Notes under the pieces: model-generated
What the model was told of the DNA's origin: nothing
Seen by the model: the letters and a program-made list of their open reading frames with translations, nothing else
The model's database searches: none
In this document: in pieces, positions 1 through 10,277 of the stretch
Numbering within the stretch: position 1 is the stretch's first letter
How the letters are laid out: each line of letters opens with the position of its first letter
Position numbers and translations under genes: made by a program
Source of the DNA: Metellina segmentata
Taxonomy: Eukaryota > Arthropoda > Arachnida > Araneae > Tetragnathidae
Direction of reading: 5' to 3'
Assembly: GCA_947359465.1 (NCBI GenBank)
Contig: OX375875.1
Location: 13,588,538-13,652,537, forward strand
DNA: 64,000 nt

Positions 1-59
1 CCCACGAAGATACGTTTTCTTGGAGAAAGCTACTGCCAACTTTTAATCACGAAAACCAA

Positions 60-1310
60 TTTTTGACTTTGATCGATACGAAATCACTCAGTGATTTCCC
101 TAAAACAATAAAAAAAAATTGTATCAGAAGAAAATTAACAGTATTTAAAATAACAGATCAAACAAAACTCTCATCGTATAAAGATGCAGACATCTGTTCC
201 CTTCGATGGAACATATATCTTCCCAAAATCATATTAACTTTCTCTTAGTGAGTTCGCTACAATATTCGCCTTGGTTTGTTTATTAACAATATCATCAAAG
301 AGTGATAATACTGCTATTTCCTGTGATAAATACCACTGGTGTTGACTGAACTTGCTCAGGGCCACTTTGGAAATCAGTTTGTCAACTGTTTCATACTCTT
401 TTAATAAACGCAATCTTTAAAATACGCAAATCTTGATTCGGTGCCTTCACCGCCAAACTGCATCCAAGCCAGGGCATCCACGTAAACAACCACAATGAAT
501 AAACAAACATCTTGCAACGATCGTTTGTTCTCAACGCTTATTTTGAACTGAGACTGCAGCAAACACATTTTCAAAGAGTAAATAGCTTTTGCCATCCATC
601 GTGCTGGATGCGTTGCGCCAGGAGATCTGATTTTAATTTTACTCTCGTTATCTCATCCCAAAAAAATAACAAATAATTCAATCAGTTCTCGAAAATCGTC
701 ATGGATTTTTGCAGTTCATGGTTAAAAAACATCACCAATCCGTTAAAGGTCGTGTCAAAAAGATGCTGTTTGGCCAATCCTGTGCATGTTTTGATAGCAT
801 TAGGATTAATGTTTTTCCAGTTGTCTCTGAACTTTTCGATCAATGGAATATCGGGACTGTTAGCGACTTGGTGGATCTTTGATTCAAATACACTTTTCAG
901 CGTTCAACCAGTTTATAAACACGATGACGGCAAGCAAAGAGTAACAATTACCTTTCTAGATTTTGTTCTAAAAGCTCACAAGCTCTATTCAAGCGGTCTG
1001 TATTAGATGCTGTCGTATCACAGCACATTATTTGTACTTTATCATTGAGGTTCCATTCTTTAAGTGCGTTTGAAACTGCTTTAGTTTCATCTTTGCCGGA
1101 AGGACTGTCCAGTTTTGGTACTGCAAGAAGTTGCTCCTTCTCTCCAAATGAAATAAGGATCGGCAGACGTTCTTCTTTAGAACTTCTCACATCCAGGCCG
1201 GATAGTCTTTTTCCATCGTAATGAACGGTAACTTCTTCGGGGACGTTATTCTGAAAATCGGATTTTATGGATTCCGCTCTAACCTTTCTCAATGACAACT
1301 CAACAACCAA
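60..1310 (-). pseudogene. Decayed DDE-type transposase-like gene (CDTTASNT family)
   Basis: Minus-strand coding remnants read in order from about 1310 down to about 400. The best block (948-1310, 120 codons) contains SSKEERLPILISFGEKEQL, then KLDSPSGKDET, then a CCDTTASNTDRLN motif that resembles the aspartate-bearing motif of hAT-like and DDE transposases. After frameshifts, a second block near 401-640 carries GATHPARWMAKAIYSLK. I recall this pairing (ERLPI, CDTTASNTG, ARWMAKAIYSLK) from repeated, uncharacterised transposase-like proteins of arthropod genomes. Several frame changes and stops show it is dead, and it probably continues past the left edge of the window. No terminal repeats were seen. 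The transposon origin is likely; the exact superfamily is uncertain. Confidence 0.6.
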
Positions 1311-1470
1311 GAAAATGCTTTTTTTTTACTGCTTCTCAGTTCCATCGACATCTTCGAAATATAAAACAATGCTCGTTAATTACCCCTACAAACCGAGAGT
1401 AAAGCCCGGTTTTCCAAGAGTCAGGGTAGAAGCGCCGAGCGAAGATATTCAAGTCCAACGTCTCGAATTC

Positions 1471-1780
1471 CGCTACCGGTATAGGGGGTGAAGTTGTTAG
1501 CCTCAAGATCGAAAGGTTCCTGGTTCGAATCCGGGACCGGGCATACATGTTTGTAAGCGTATTGTGTAGATGCGGCTGGTGTTTAAATCTGTCGTGGCCG
1601 AAAGTCCTCACTTTGGGTTGGTGTTGAACTTTGGAGAGTGGGGTGCCAGCTCAGGTATTGCTTCGTCATCTGACCGTGGTTCAAAATTACGACGTGTTGT
1701 TCTCGGATCTTTTCCTAAAGGGATTGATCCCGGATCGTCGTCAGTAGCACTTTGTATTGCTCTAGTACGACGTTAATTAC
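1471..1780 (+). mobile_element. tRNA-headed SINE, copy 1 (founder of the satellite)
   Basis: The tRNA-like head has a degraded A box (ACCGGTATAG...) and an intact B box GGTTCGAATCC at 1522-1532. It is followed by the body shared by the other copies: TCGTGGCCGAAAGTCCTCAC, then TTTGGAGAGTGGGGTGCCAG, then CATCTGACCGTGGTTCAAAA. The 3' part reads GGATTGATCCCGGATCGTCG and ends CTAGTACGACGTTAATTA. This 3' part is the first piece of the 227-bp tandem repeat that follows directly. Confidence 0.8.
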
Positions 1781-3615
1781 CAATAACCGCTCCAACAGGA
1801 ATTCACAACTTATAGCAACGCTGCGTGTTTAAGTTTTCCTAAGAAGCGCATCAACTCTAACAGTCACTCACGTGATCGGTTATTTGGACTGACAGAGCAA
1901 GCACGGCGCACGCGCGGCACCTACGACGCAACTTGTACGAACATGTACGATTGATCCCGGACCGTCGTCAGTAGCACTTTGTATTGCTCTAGTACGACGT
2001 TAATTACCAATTACCCCTCCAACAGGAATTCACAACTTATAGCAACGCTGCGTGTTTATGATTTCCTAAGAAGCGCATCAACTCTAACAGTCACTCACGT
2101 GATCGGTTATTTGGACTGACAGAGCAAGCACGGCGCACGCGCGGCACCTACGACGCAACTTGTACGAACATGTACGATTGATCCCGGACCGTCGTCAGTA
2201 GCACTTTGTATTGCTCTAGTACGACGTTAATTACCAATTACCCCTCCAACAGGAATTCACAACTTATAGCAACGCTGCGTGTTTATGTTTTCCTAAGAAG
2301 CGCATCAACTCTAACAGTCACTCACGTGATCGGTTATTTGGACTGACAGAGCAAGCACGGCGCACGCGCGGCACCTACGACGCAACTTGTACGAACATGT
2401 ACGATTGATCCCGGACCGTCGTCAGTAGCACTTTGTATTGCTCTAGTACGACGTTAATTACCAATTACCCCTCCAACAGGAATTCACAACTTATAGCAAC
2501 GCTGCGTGTTTATGTTTTCCTAAGAAGCGCATCAACTCTAACAGTCACTCACGTGATCGGTTATTTGGACTGACAGAGCAAGCACGGCGCACGCGCGGCA
2601 CCTACGACGCAACTTGTACGAACATGTACGATTGATCCCGGACCGTCGTCAGTAGCACTTTGTATTGCTCTAGTACGACGTTAATTACCAATTACCCCTC
2701 CAACAGGAATTCACAACTTATAGCAACGCTGCGTGTTTATGTTTTCCTAAGAAGCGCATCAACCCTAACAGTCACTCACGTGATCGGTTATTTGGACTGA
2801 CAGAGCAAGCACGGCGCACGCGCGGCACCTACTACGCAACTTGTACGAACATGTACGATTGATCCCGGACCGTCGTCAGTAGCACTTTGTATTGCTCTAG
2901 TACGACGTTAATTACCAATTACCCCTCCAACAGGAATTCACAACTTATAGCAACGCTGCGTGTTTATGTTTTCCTAAGAAGCGCATCAACTCTAACAGTC
3001 ACTCACGTGATCGGTTATTTGGACTGACAGAGCAAGCACGGCGCACGCGCGGCACCTACGACGCAACTTGTACGAACATGTACGATTGATCCCGGACCGT
3101 CGTCAGTAGCACTTTGTATTGCTCTAGTACGACGTTAATTACCAATTACCCCTCCAACAGGAATTCACAACTTATAGCAACGCTGCGTGTTTATGTTTTC
3201 CTAAGAAGCGCATCAACTCTAACAGTCACTCACGTGATCGGTTATTTGGACTGACAGAGCAAGCACGGCGCACGCGCGGCACCTACGACGCAACTTGTAC
3301 GAACATGTACGATTGATCCCGGACCGTCGTCAGTAGCACTTTGTATTGCTCTAGTACGACGTTAATTACCAATTACCGCTCCAACAGGAATTCACAACTT
3401 ATAGCAACGCTGCGTGTTTATGTTTTCCTAAGAAGCGCATCAACTCTAACAGTCACTCACGTGATCGGTTATTTGGACTGAATTCTGGCGGTAGTACGTG
3501 GCGTATGACGCATTTGACTGCTCTGGAACCAGTCTGCTAGGAAAATCCGCCTTCACTGACAGAGCAAGCACGGCGCACGCGCGGCACCTACGACGCAACT
3601 TGTACGAACATGTTT
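1723..3615 (+). repeat. 227-bp tandem satellite, 8 copies, built from a SINE 3' end
   Basis: The motif ATTGATCCCGGA starts at 1723, 1950, 2177, 2404, 2631, 2858, 3085 and 3312, exactly 227 bp apart each time. Each unit is about 60 bp of SINE 3' end followed by about 165 bp of non-SINE DNA. The last unit carries 78 extra bases (about 3482-3559) bounded by the direct repeat ACTGA. All other units are missing them. Interior copies share ACCCCTCC where the first and last copies have ACCGCTCC, so the interior is more homogeneous than the edges. No coding potential is evident. Confidence 0.97.
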
Positions 3616-3753
3616 CGATGCAAGTCGGCACGGGTTGCAATGCTCCAAATAAAGTAAAAATTTATTTTCGAGTGTTTTAGGGTAGGGTCAAATGAACAAA
3701 ACTAGAGCCTATGCGTTAGAAAATAAAAACTTTGAAAAATAAGGGACACCCTA

Positions 3754-3784
<31 letters not shown>

Positions 3785-4265
3785 AATCGAGAGAATTTTT
3801 ACCGATGTGCTTTAAGCAAATCAAGTCTAAAAAGTTCAGAAAAAATCAAAACGTTGACGAAGAAATCGGCGTTTTAATTTCTAATCTAAATGTATTGTAA
3901 GTTTTAAAAATATGGCAAATATTGTATAAACTAGCCAACCCCTGGGGAACGCTACGGAATCTCATTTGGTTTGCTTTTCAAACTTACATTCCTTTCGCAC
4001 ACGAGTGATTTCACTTTTTTTTTAAAATTTAACACTTAATGCTCCCTATACTAATAGCCGCATCAGTAAAAAAACTTTCTCCATCTTGTTCCCTGAACAC
4101 ATTTAGATAGATCATGTTAATCTCGTAATTTTCTGAATACTCCACTTTCTCGGGAAACCGTCTGAGAGCTAAGTGAAAACAGCGAACTTTTTTCCTCACC
4201 AAACAAAGAAAAACGTTGCTACTTAAAAATTGATATTTGGAAAACTCGTTGGTCAGAAAATGTAA
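3616..4265. other. AT-rich intergenic DNA with a short (TA)n tract
   Basis: A (TA) microsatellite lies at about 3752-3778. The stretch 4000-4160 (AATAGCCGCATC, then AAACCGTCTGAGAG) resembles 5030-5185 (AATAGCCGCATC, then AAACCGTCAAGAAAG), which suggests an old repeat about 1 kb long. No gene is recognised. Confidence 0.5.
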
Positions 4266-4269
4266 CCGT

Positions 4270-4860
4270 CATTTCCGTGAAGAACAATTAATGCTTCGGG
4301 ATCTAAAAAAATACGAAATTTGTGTGCACAACTTTTGATTGCATCAAATTTATGAATGAGGCAATTTAAATAATAATTTTACCGTAAGAAGAGTGGATTC
4401 AAATCTTTCACGTGGTATTTTCAAATTTTAAAACTAATAGTATTAAGCTATAGATATGACAGTTTTAGTTTTGTGTATTGGAACTTACAATCTAAAAGTT
4501 CCGAAATTTGGGTGACCAACTCATAATCGCATCAAAATTTTATTAATTACCCAATTTCAAAACTAATTGAACCATACAAAAGAGTACATTCTAAGGTTTT
4601 CAGAGACGCTTTCAAATTAAAAAATAATAATAGTATTAAGCTGTAAATATGACAGTAAAACAAAAAGTAACGAAAATTTCCCAATGTTCCCAAAACCCAA
4701 TATGACGCAACTTTTGATCACATCGAATTTATATATTAACCAATTTCAAAAATAATTGTACCGTAAGAAAAAATATATTCTGAGGCTTTCTGCGATGTTT
4801 TTAAACATAAAAACTAATAGAAATAAGCTATAGATATGCCAGTTTTAACTAAAAATAAAC
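4270..4860. repeat. Degenerate ~190-bp tandem repeat, about 3 copies
   Basis: The motif TAAGCTATAGATATGACAG recurs with changes near 4443, 4636 and 4822, about 186-193 bp apart. Each time it is preceded by related sequence (AAATTTATxxATxxxxCAATTT, then ACCGTAAGAAxAG). The copies have diverged, so this is an old array. Short open frames here are chance. Confidence 0.6.
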
Positions 4861-6330
4861 GAAAATGTCCCAATTTTTCCCAAATTTTAAAAAAAGTATT
4901 ACTAGGCACCAAATTGAAATTCCTAAAAAAACTCGACGAGCTGCAAAAATTTACGTTTAGAGGTACTCTATACAAATTCCGACTGAATACTGAAACTTTG
5001 TACGTCTTTCGCTCACTCGTGTCAGAAAGTTCGCTTTTTCAACTTTGACACTTAATAAATCCTAAACAAATAGCCGCATCGGAAAAAAATCTTCTTCGAC
5101 GTGTTTCCTGGTCATTTTTGAACAAACCACGTTAATTTCTTAGTTTTCTGATCCGTACTTTCTCAAAAAACCGTCAAGAAAGAGCAAAGAAAGCTAGTAT
5201 TCACTCAGGCGACTGTGGCTGCAAAAACACTTTTGTAATCTAAAAAGATAAAAAAAAAATTGTGATTTAAAAAAAAAAAATTTGAAAAAAGTGAAAAGGT
5301 ATTAATATAATTAATTAATTATTAATATATATTAACCATATTAATAATGTTAAAGCTGATGAACAAGCGGCAGACTGTCTTGAGATTCTCACACACAAAC
5401 ACTTTTGAATATTTTAAATTTCCACGAGCACACACAACACAAACATTTCCATGGTTACATAATCATCTAAAAAAAAACCGACTGACACCTCTGACTCTAC
5501 GCCGGTCACACTTTATCGAACTTCCAAAGTTATTGTTCATGAATACTAACTAACAACCCTATAAAGTTTCTTTTGCCATCATCTATTGAGCAACGAGTGA
5601 AACATCTAATACAATATTTAAAATTATACACTTATTGTACATGTGATATCATGTAGATCCACACGATACAAAAAAAGTGCAGAATAAAGGGTGTAATGCA
5701 TGTAAATCAACCACAAATTATGATGGTTAAAAAAAAAACTAGAGAAAAATGAGGTTATTCGCCAACTACGACGAATTACACTGGTGTCCAAAATTATCTT
5801 CACATGAATAGAATCACAGATTTCTCAGAAACTGAGAACGAAAAAAATGTGAATTTGTCTTGAATGAGACATGACATCATAACACATAAATAGAAAAGAA
5901 AAAATTTAGATAAAACTGTAGCATGAAACCATAAAAATGGTAGTAATATTGTTGAGAATAGGAATGTACCACGTGGGTGTTGTTGAGAGTGGAGCTTCTT
6001 GCTGACACTCTCGGCGAGACCACGTGATCGTTCGTAAAGTAATGTGATTCAAAACAATTTCAATGACTTCCTGAATGACACGGCTTCGGGTGTGAGCTTT
6101 CTTGATGAGCTCCCTCCTTTTTCTTGAAACTTGAATTTATGTATATCAGCGTAATATTATCGTTTGTTGTGTTGTGTTGTACCGTTTGTACTGTTTGTTT
6201 GATGTCCGAAAATAAATCACAAAAAGACATTCTTGGACTCGATGATTCTTGGATTCGATGAATCTTTACAAATATGTCATAGGAAAAAAGTTTTAAAAAA
6301 TCAATAACTCAGAAAAAAATTAAGGCTTAT
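4860..6330. other. AT-rich non-coding stretch
   Basis: I see no supported gene. Runs of A and AT dominate 5240-5345. The part at about 5990-6240 has mixed composition, an AATAAA-like signal and TGTTGTGTTGTG repeats. It could be the relic of an LTR, but no paired LTR is visible. Confidence 0.4.
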
Positions 6331-6337
6331 TAATTTA

Positions 6338-7330
6338 CTATGGAATGTGATCGCCACTGACTTGTACACACATTTCACAACGCGATTTCATGCTGGCAAT
6401 AATGTTTTTTATCACAGTTTGGGGAACTGAATTATCCTCCAGCAATACAGTCTTTAGGGCATTTATATCTCTAGAAGGAGGATATCTCCGTGCAATTGCT
6501 TTTCTAAGGTAGTTCCTTAAGTTCTCTATCGGGTTCAGATCAGGAGATTTTACTGACCACGGAATTATCTTAATGGTTTCATTTTTAAGGAATTCGTCAA
6601 GGAGGTTTGTTTGATTGGTGCCCATTGGTGTCCAAATAAAAATTCCCATCCATATAATTCCATCCATCTGTTAGGACGAACAGCTTCTATCCATTAACTT
6701 CTTGTTTTTCCGCAATACGGCGTTCGCAAGATCAAACACACGTGATCGAAGAGTTCATTCAGAGGGCAAAAAATAAAATAGCAATTTCATATGAATTAAT
6801 TTTAGGCAACATTTTAAAAAGTTGCAGGTGGTTGCATTTATGCAGAAGGTTGCATTTATGTTCCGGTTATAACTCACAATACCCCGCATGTAGAAGGAAT
6901 TTTGGTTTTAGTACTTTACATGCAGCGTAGAACTTGTGGAAAAAAGTGGTATATGGTGCAAAAAGGTTGCCGTACTCATCAGTAAATGTAATATGGGTCC
7001 ATTGGTGTTGACTCCAGTTCTGATGTTCTTTGCACCAATTAAAGCGGTCTCTCTTGTGTTGTGAAGACAGTGAAACGCGTGTCCTTGACTTTCTGGCATA
7101 AAAGCCGTTTTCATTAAGTCTTCTGTATATAGTTTGCCTTGATACAACAGTTTCCGTGGCGGCTGCAAGCTCTGAACTTAACTGTCGAGCGGTAGACTTT
7201 CTGTTACGACGGGCAGTTATTACCATATATTGATCTTGAGAAGCAATTATACGTTTGCGACCCTGTCTAGGAATACTTACATGAGTTCTAGAGTTCTGAT
7301 ATTATTTCCATAGTGCTTAGACTGTTTCGA
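6338..7330 (-). pseudogene. Tc1-like transposase, broken
   Basis: Reading the minus strand, an N-terminal block (about 7300 to 6867) has the second helix-turn-helix region with PRQGRKRIIASQDQYM, SRQTIYRRLNENGF and the first catalytic area FTDEYG (usually FSDES). A C-terminal block (6667 to 6338) carries PWSVKSPDLNPIENL, whose final E is the last acidic residue of the DD34E triad. The 200 bases between them do not join in frame and include a repeated TTGCATTTATG motif, so the middle is rearranged. Inverted terminal repeats were not identified. It is a dead Tc1/mariner copy. Confidence 0.85.
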
Positions 7331-8063
7331 GTCCTTACACACTGAAATTAAATGTTGTATTGCAGAAATTCACTCATATCTTCACTTTGCGCAAAGCTCT
7401 TGATTCACCGTCGGATGACGTAACGCCTATATTTGCATATCAGACACCGTTTGAACACTTTTGATTGTATAATTCTAATTAGCTTGTTTTTCACACATTC
7501 CCTTCAACAATACATTACATCGATTGGGTATTTCATGGAATATAATTATTTTTGGGTATCTAACGATAATTCTGTACATGAGTGTATAACGTGTACAACG
7601 TAACGTAACCATATATGTGGAGGGTGGTCCATGTAAGGTGTAGGACACACGCATTCCATTAATGTGGACTAACTAAACTACCCTGGTAGTATTTCTCTCT
7701 TCTATGCCATTAAAAATTTCCCTAGTATATGTGTGTCGATTTGCATGATGGAAAAATATTACTTGAAACCGCTTGACGAGATTTGACCCTTGCACCAAAA
7801 GAAAACAAAATGACCACCCTACAAAGAACAAAGTTCTGAGTCGAATAAAATGTTTAATTTCCGTATATCAAAAGCCTTAAAAAGAGATTGAAAAAGTGAA
7901 GCAGGAAATATTACTGATGTTCTATAATCAAATCCCTAAATGCTTTAGGCGTCACTAAAATATAAACTCTGAACTCTTTTAATCGATGTAAATCTATGTT
8001 TTATAAAACTTATATAACAGAAAAACAAATCATTACCCTTCTGAAGAAATCCTCATATCGGAA
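7331..8063. other. No feature seen
   Basis: AT-rich DNA with no convincing open frame, splice-flanked exon or repeat boundary. Confidence 0.4.
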
Positions 8064-8223
8064 TGATGTGGAAGCTTGGAGATTGGGGTGCAAACTTACG
8101 TGCAAATCTCGTCATATGACCACGTTTAAAATTACCATGCTTTGTCCTTGAATCTTTTCCTTGGGGTTGATCCCAAATCGTCGTTAATACCCGTTGTGTT
8201 GTGTTCCAGTAGTACGTTAATAA
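8064..8223 (+). mobile_element. SINE fragment (body and tail only)
   Basis: It matches the shared SINE body from GTGGAAGCTTGGAGATTGGG through CCGTTGTGTTGTG and ends AGTACGTTAAT. The tRNA-like head is missing, as expected for 5' truncation or decay. Confidence 0.7.
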
Positions 8224-9040
8224 AAATCACACATACCTGAATATAATTGATAGTTATATTCAGGGAATAAATATATTTGCGAACGAAATGCTCAATTAGA
8301 ATTATAAAATCGAACAAAACAAAAGAAAGAGTAAGGTTTTTAGCTATTACTTTTCATTCAAGTGTCCAAACTGTAGGTAATGGTAAATGGCGATGATCCG
8401 AGATCAATCCCCAAGAGTTAGAGCCGAGTACAACAATACGCAATTTTGAACGCCATTAGACAAAACAATAGCACCGACAGATTCTCCATGCATGCGATTG
8501 GAAATATTTTGTTGGTCCTTTGCTTTGAATATGGTCCTGTTACATAATTTAAAAATTTTTTTTAGATTATTAATAACATTTATTTTTACACAGACTACAC
8601 TATATATGTGTTAAATAAGTATGAAAACGTTAAGAGCAAAACACAAAATGCTTAATTTAAAAATAATCGTATTGCCACAAAGACGTCTCAACTAGACCAA
8701 GTCCGAAAGCTAACTGTTTGTAGTTCGATTCGAAGGCGCAAGCGTCAAGGACACTTGGGAGAAAGGAAGCCTCCGAGAAATTAGCCCGTTATTATAGAAA
8801 CTAGGATGTTACAGTCCTTTGGAAATATTTTACAATACTTCTTCTTTCCTTTGAAAAGATCCTTGGGAAATATTCTTATGGCGAAGATTAAAACTGGATA
8901 GAAGTCTTGAATGGAAACTTGCAGTCTGCAAAGTGGAATCATCAGTGGAGTGAACTCCTCAGAGGATTAAGACATTTTCACATTTAAAATTGTCTTGTTG
9001 AATATACATACGTATTAAAGGTTTTTCGTTTCTTTTACAG
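8224..9040. other. Probable intron DNA upstream of the paralogue 1 last exon
   Basis: No repeat or gene is recognised. It ends in a pyrimidine-rich 3' splice site (TTTTCGTTTCTTTTACAG, 9023-9040). If the first coding exon exists it should lie upstream, but I found no exon with the CGCCxxC signature between 1 and 9040. Confidence 0.45.
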
Positions 9041-9153
9041 CAAAAGGAGAAGACTGCTCTTTCTTGTTGGCCCCAGGCACTCAATTCAAGCAGGATGAGT
9101 GCGAAGAAGGAACAAAGTGCTCCGGACCCGTCTTAAAAGCTACATGTCAGTAA
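9041..9153 (+). CDS. Secreted cysteine-rich SIBD/IGFBP-N-like peptide, paralogue 1, last exon
   Basis: This is a terminal coding exon preceded by TTTTACAG. After two bases completing a split codon it encodes 36 residues from KGEDCSFLLAPG to LKATCQ and a TAA stop at 9151-9153. The four cysteines sit as in paralogue 2 (KGE-x-C, x-EC, x-KC, ATCQ). The 3' flank closely matches that of paralogue 2, including GAATGCATGGATCCCTGA, so the two arose by recent tandem duplication. A poly(A) signal ATTAAA lies at 9208-9213. The first coding exon was not found here. It may lie left of the window or be lost, so this copy could be partial. The role is inferred from family: such peptides bind insulin-like ligands or act in arthropod immunity, or resemble fungal protease inhibitors. 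Confidence 0.75.
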
Positions 9154-9475
9154 TGTTCGTGTGAAATATGAAATTGAGTGTATACATACTGTGTTTTAGA
9201 AGTGCACATTAAAGTATCCCACTTTCATTGAATGCATGGATCCCTGATTTAATTTAGGTTTACGTTGTGTGCAACAAGAAGCATCAATTTACAATTGCCA
9301 CTTTTTAAGTAATCCATTCATTTTAACGAGTCACGAGATTTCCGTGTAGTGTATCATTTGTTTCGCATCATAACACATTTAATGAATAAATAACCACAAA
9401 CTACTGTTTGAAAAAATACGTGGATTCATTCAACCTTTGAAAATATTACATTGGTTCATTCCAAAGAAGACATAG
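9154..9475 (+). other. 3' UTR and flank of paralogue 1
   Basis: The part to about 9320 is homologous to 25004-25170 downstream of paralogue 2 (shared TTTTAGAAGT, ATTAAA, GAATGCATGGATCCCTGA, ACTTTTTAAG). ATTAAA at 9208-9213 is the likely polyadenylation signal. Confidence 0.6.
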
Positions 9476-9477
9476 GT

Positions 9478-9830
9478 AGCCTCTGTTGGAAGAGCAACGG
9501 ATTAGCAACAGGGGGTTATGATTTCGATACTCCATTAACCAAAGACCATCGGGCACGTGGGAGCTGACACGATAAATATGTCGTTGCCTTAAATGTATCC
9601 ACGTTGTCGTTGTGTAGAAGTTTGGAGAGGGGTTTGTTAGTTCAGTCTTTGTTATTTGATTGGTTCAAAATGACGAGGTATTGTCCCTGATCTTTCCCTT
9701 CGGGATAGAGATGCCCCTAACAAAGACTAATGTTTTTCCGTAGAATACATCTTCCCATGTTTGGTCGGGTCTCAATTCGGGTCGTCGTCAATAGCCCGTT
9801 GTATATCTCCGGTTCGATATTAATGCACTA
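9478..9830 (+). mobile_element. SINE, second head type, with an internal insertion
   Basis: The head contains AGAGCAACGGATTAGCAACAG, as in the copies at 29.8 and 49.5 kb. The body then follows (GTGTAGAAGTTTGGAGAG, GGTTCAAAATGACGAGGTAT). The tail resumes at about 9765 (GGTCGTCGTCAATAGCCCGT) after roughly 45 extra bases. A further body fragment lies at about 9966-10018. Confidence 0.65.
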
Positions 9831-10030
9831 CCTACCTTTAAGTAAAAATGGTAGAACACATATTCTATTTGTTCTTCAATTTGAAAATAATCCTTTTGAA
9901 ATATACTCTTCTACACTCAAAATAAAATCCTTTGAAAAATGTTACTGGTTCCTTCCTTAGAATAAAAGCTCAAGCGTTGACCTCATCATCTGACAGTTGT
10001 TCAAAATTACGAGGTCGCCAATAAATAATT

Positions 10031-10105
10031 TGGTACAGCAGTTGTACCTTGAAAGTTAGAAGAATCGCGCCAAGAAAGAATTTGACTATGGACGGTAGTA
10101 CGTAT
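10031..10105 (-). repeat. Dispersed repeat with GGTACA...TGTACC palindrome
   Basis: GGTACAGCAGTTGTACC followed by TTGAAAGTTA, GAATCGCGCCAAGAAAG and TGACTATGG is the reverse complement of sequence at 40115-40265. The palindromic core is seen here once and three times there. Confidence 0.7.
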
Positions 10106-10277
10106 TTTTCATCTTACCAATGAAGTTACTTATTCAGATAGCATCTAAATTGTCCAAAAAATTTAATACATCCCGTGATACTTTCTTTACTGGTCTTAAC
10201 TGCTTTAAGAAAAAGGGGAGCCACTTATGTCTGCTTAAAACCTGTTGGGCCGAATATTTTATCAAAACCAACGTTTT

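Noticed and set aside
1723..3615. CRISPR array
   Set aside because: Units are 227 bp and directly contiguous with no unique spacers, in a eukaryotic setting, and derive from a SINE.
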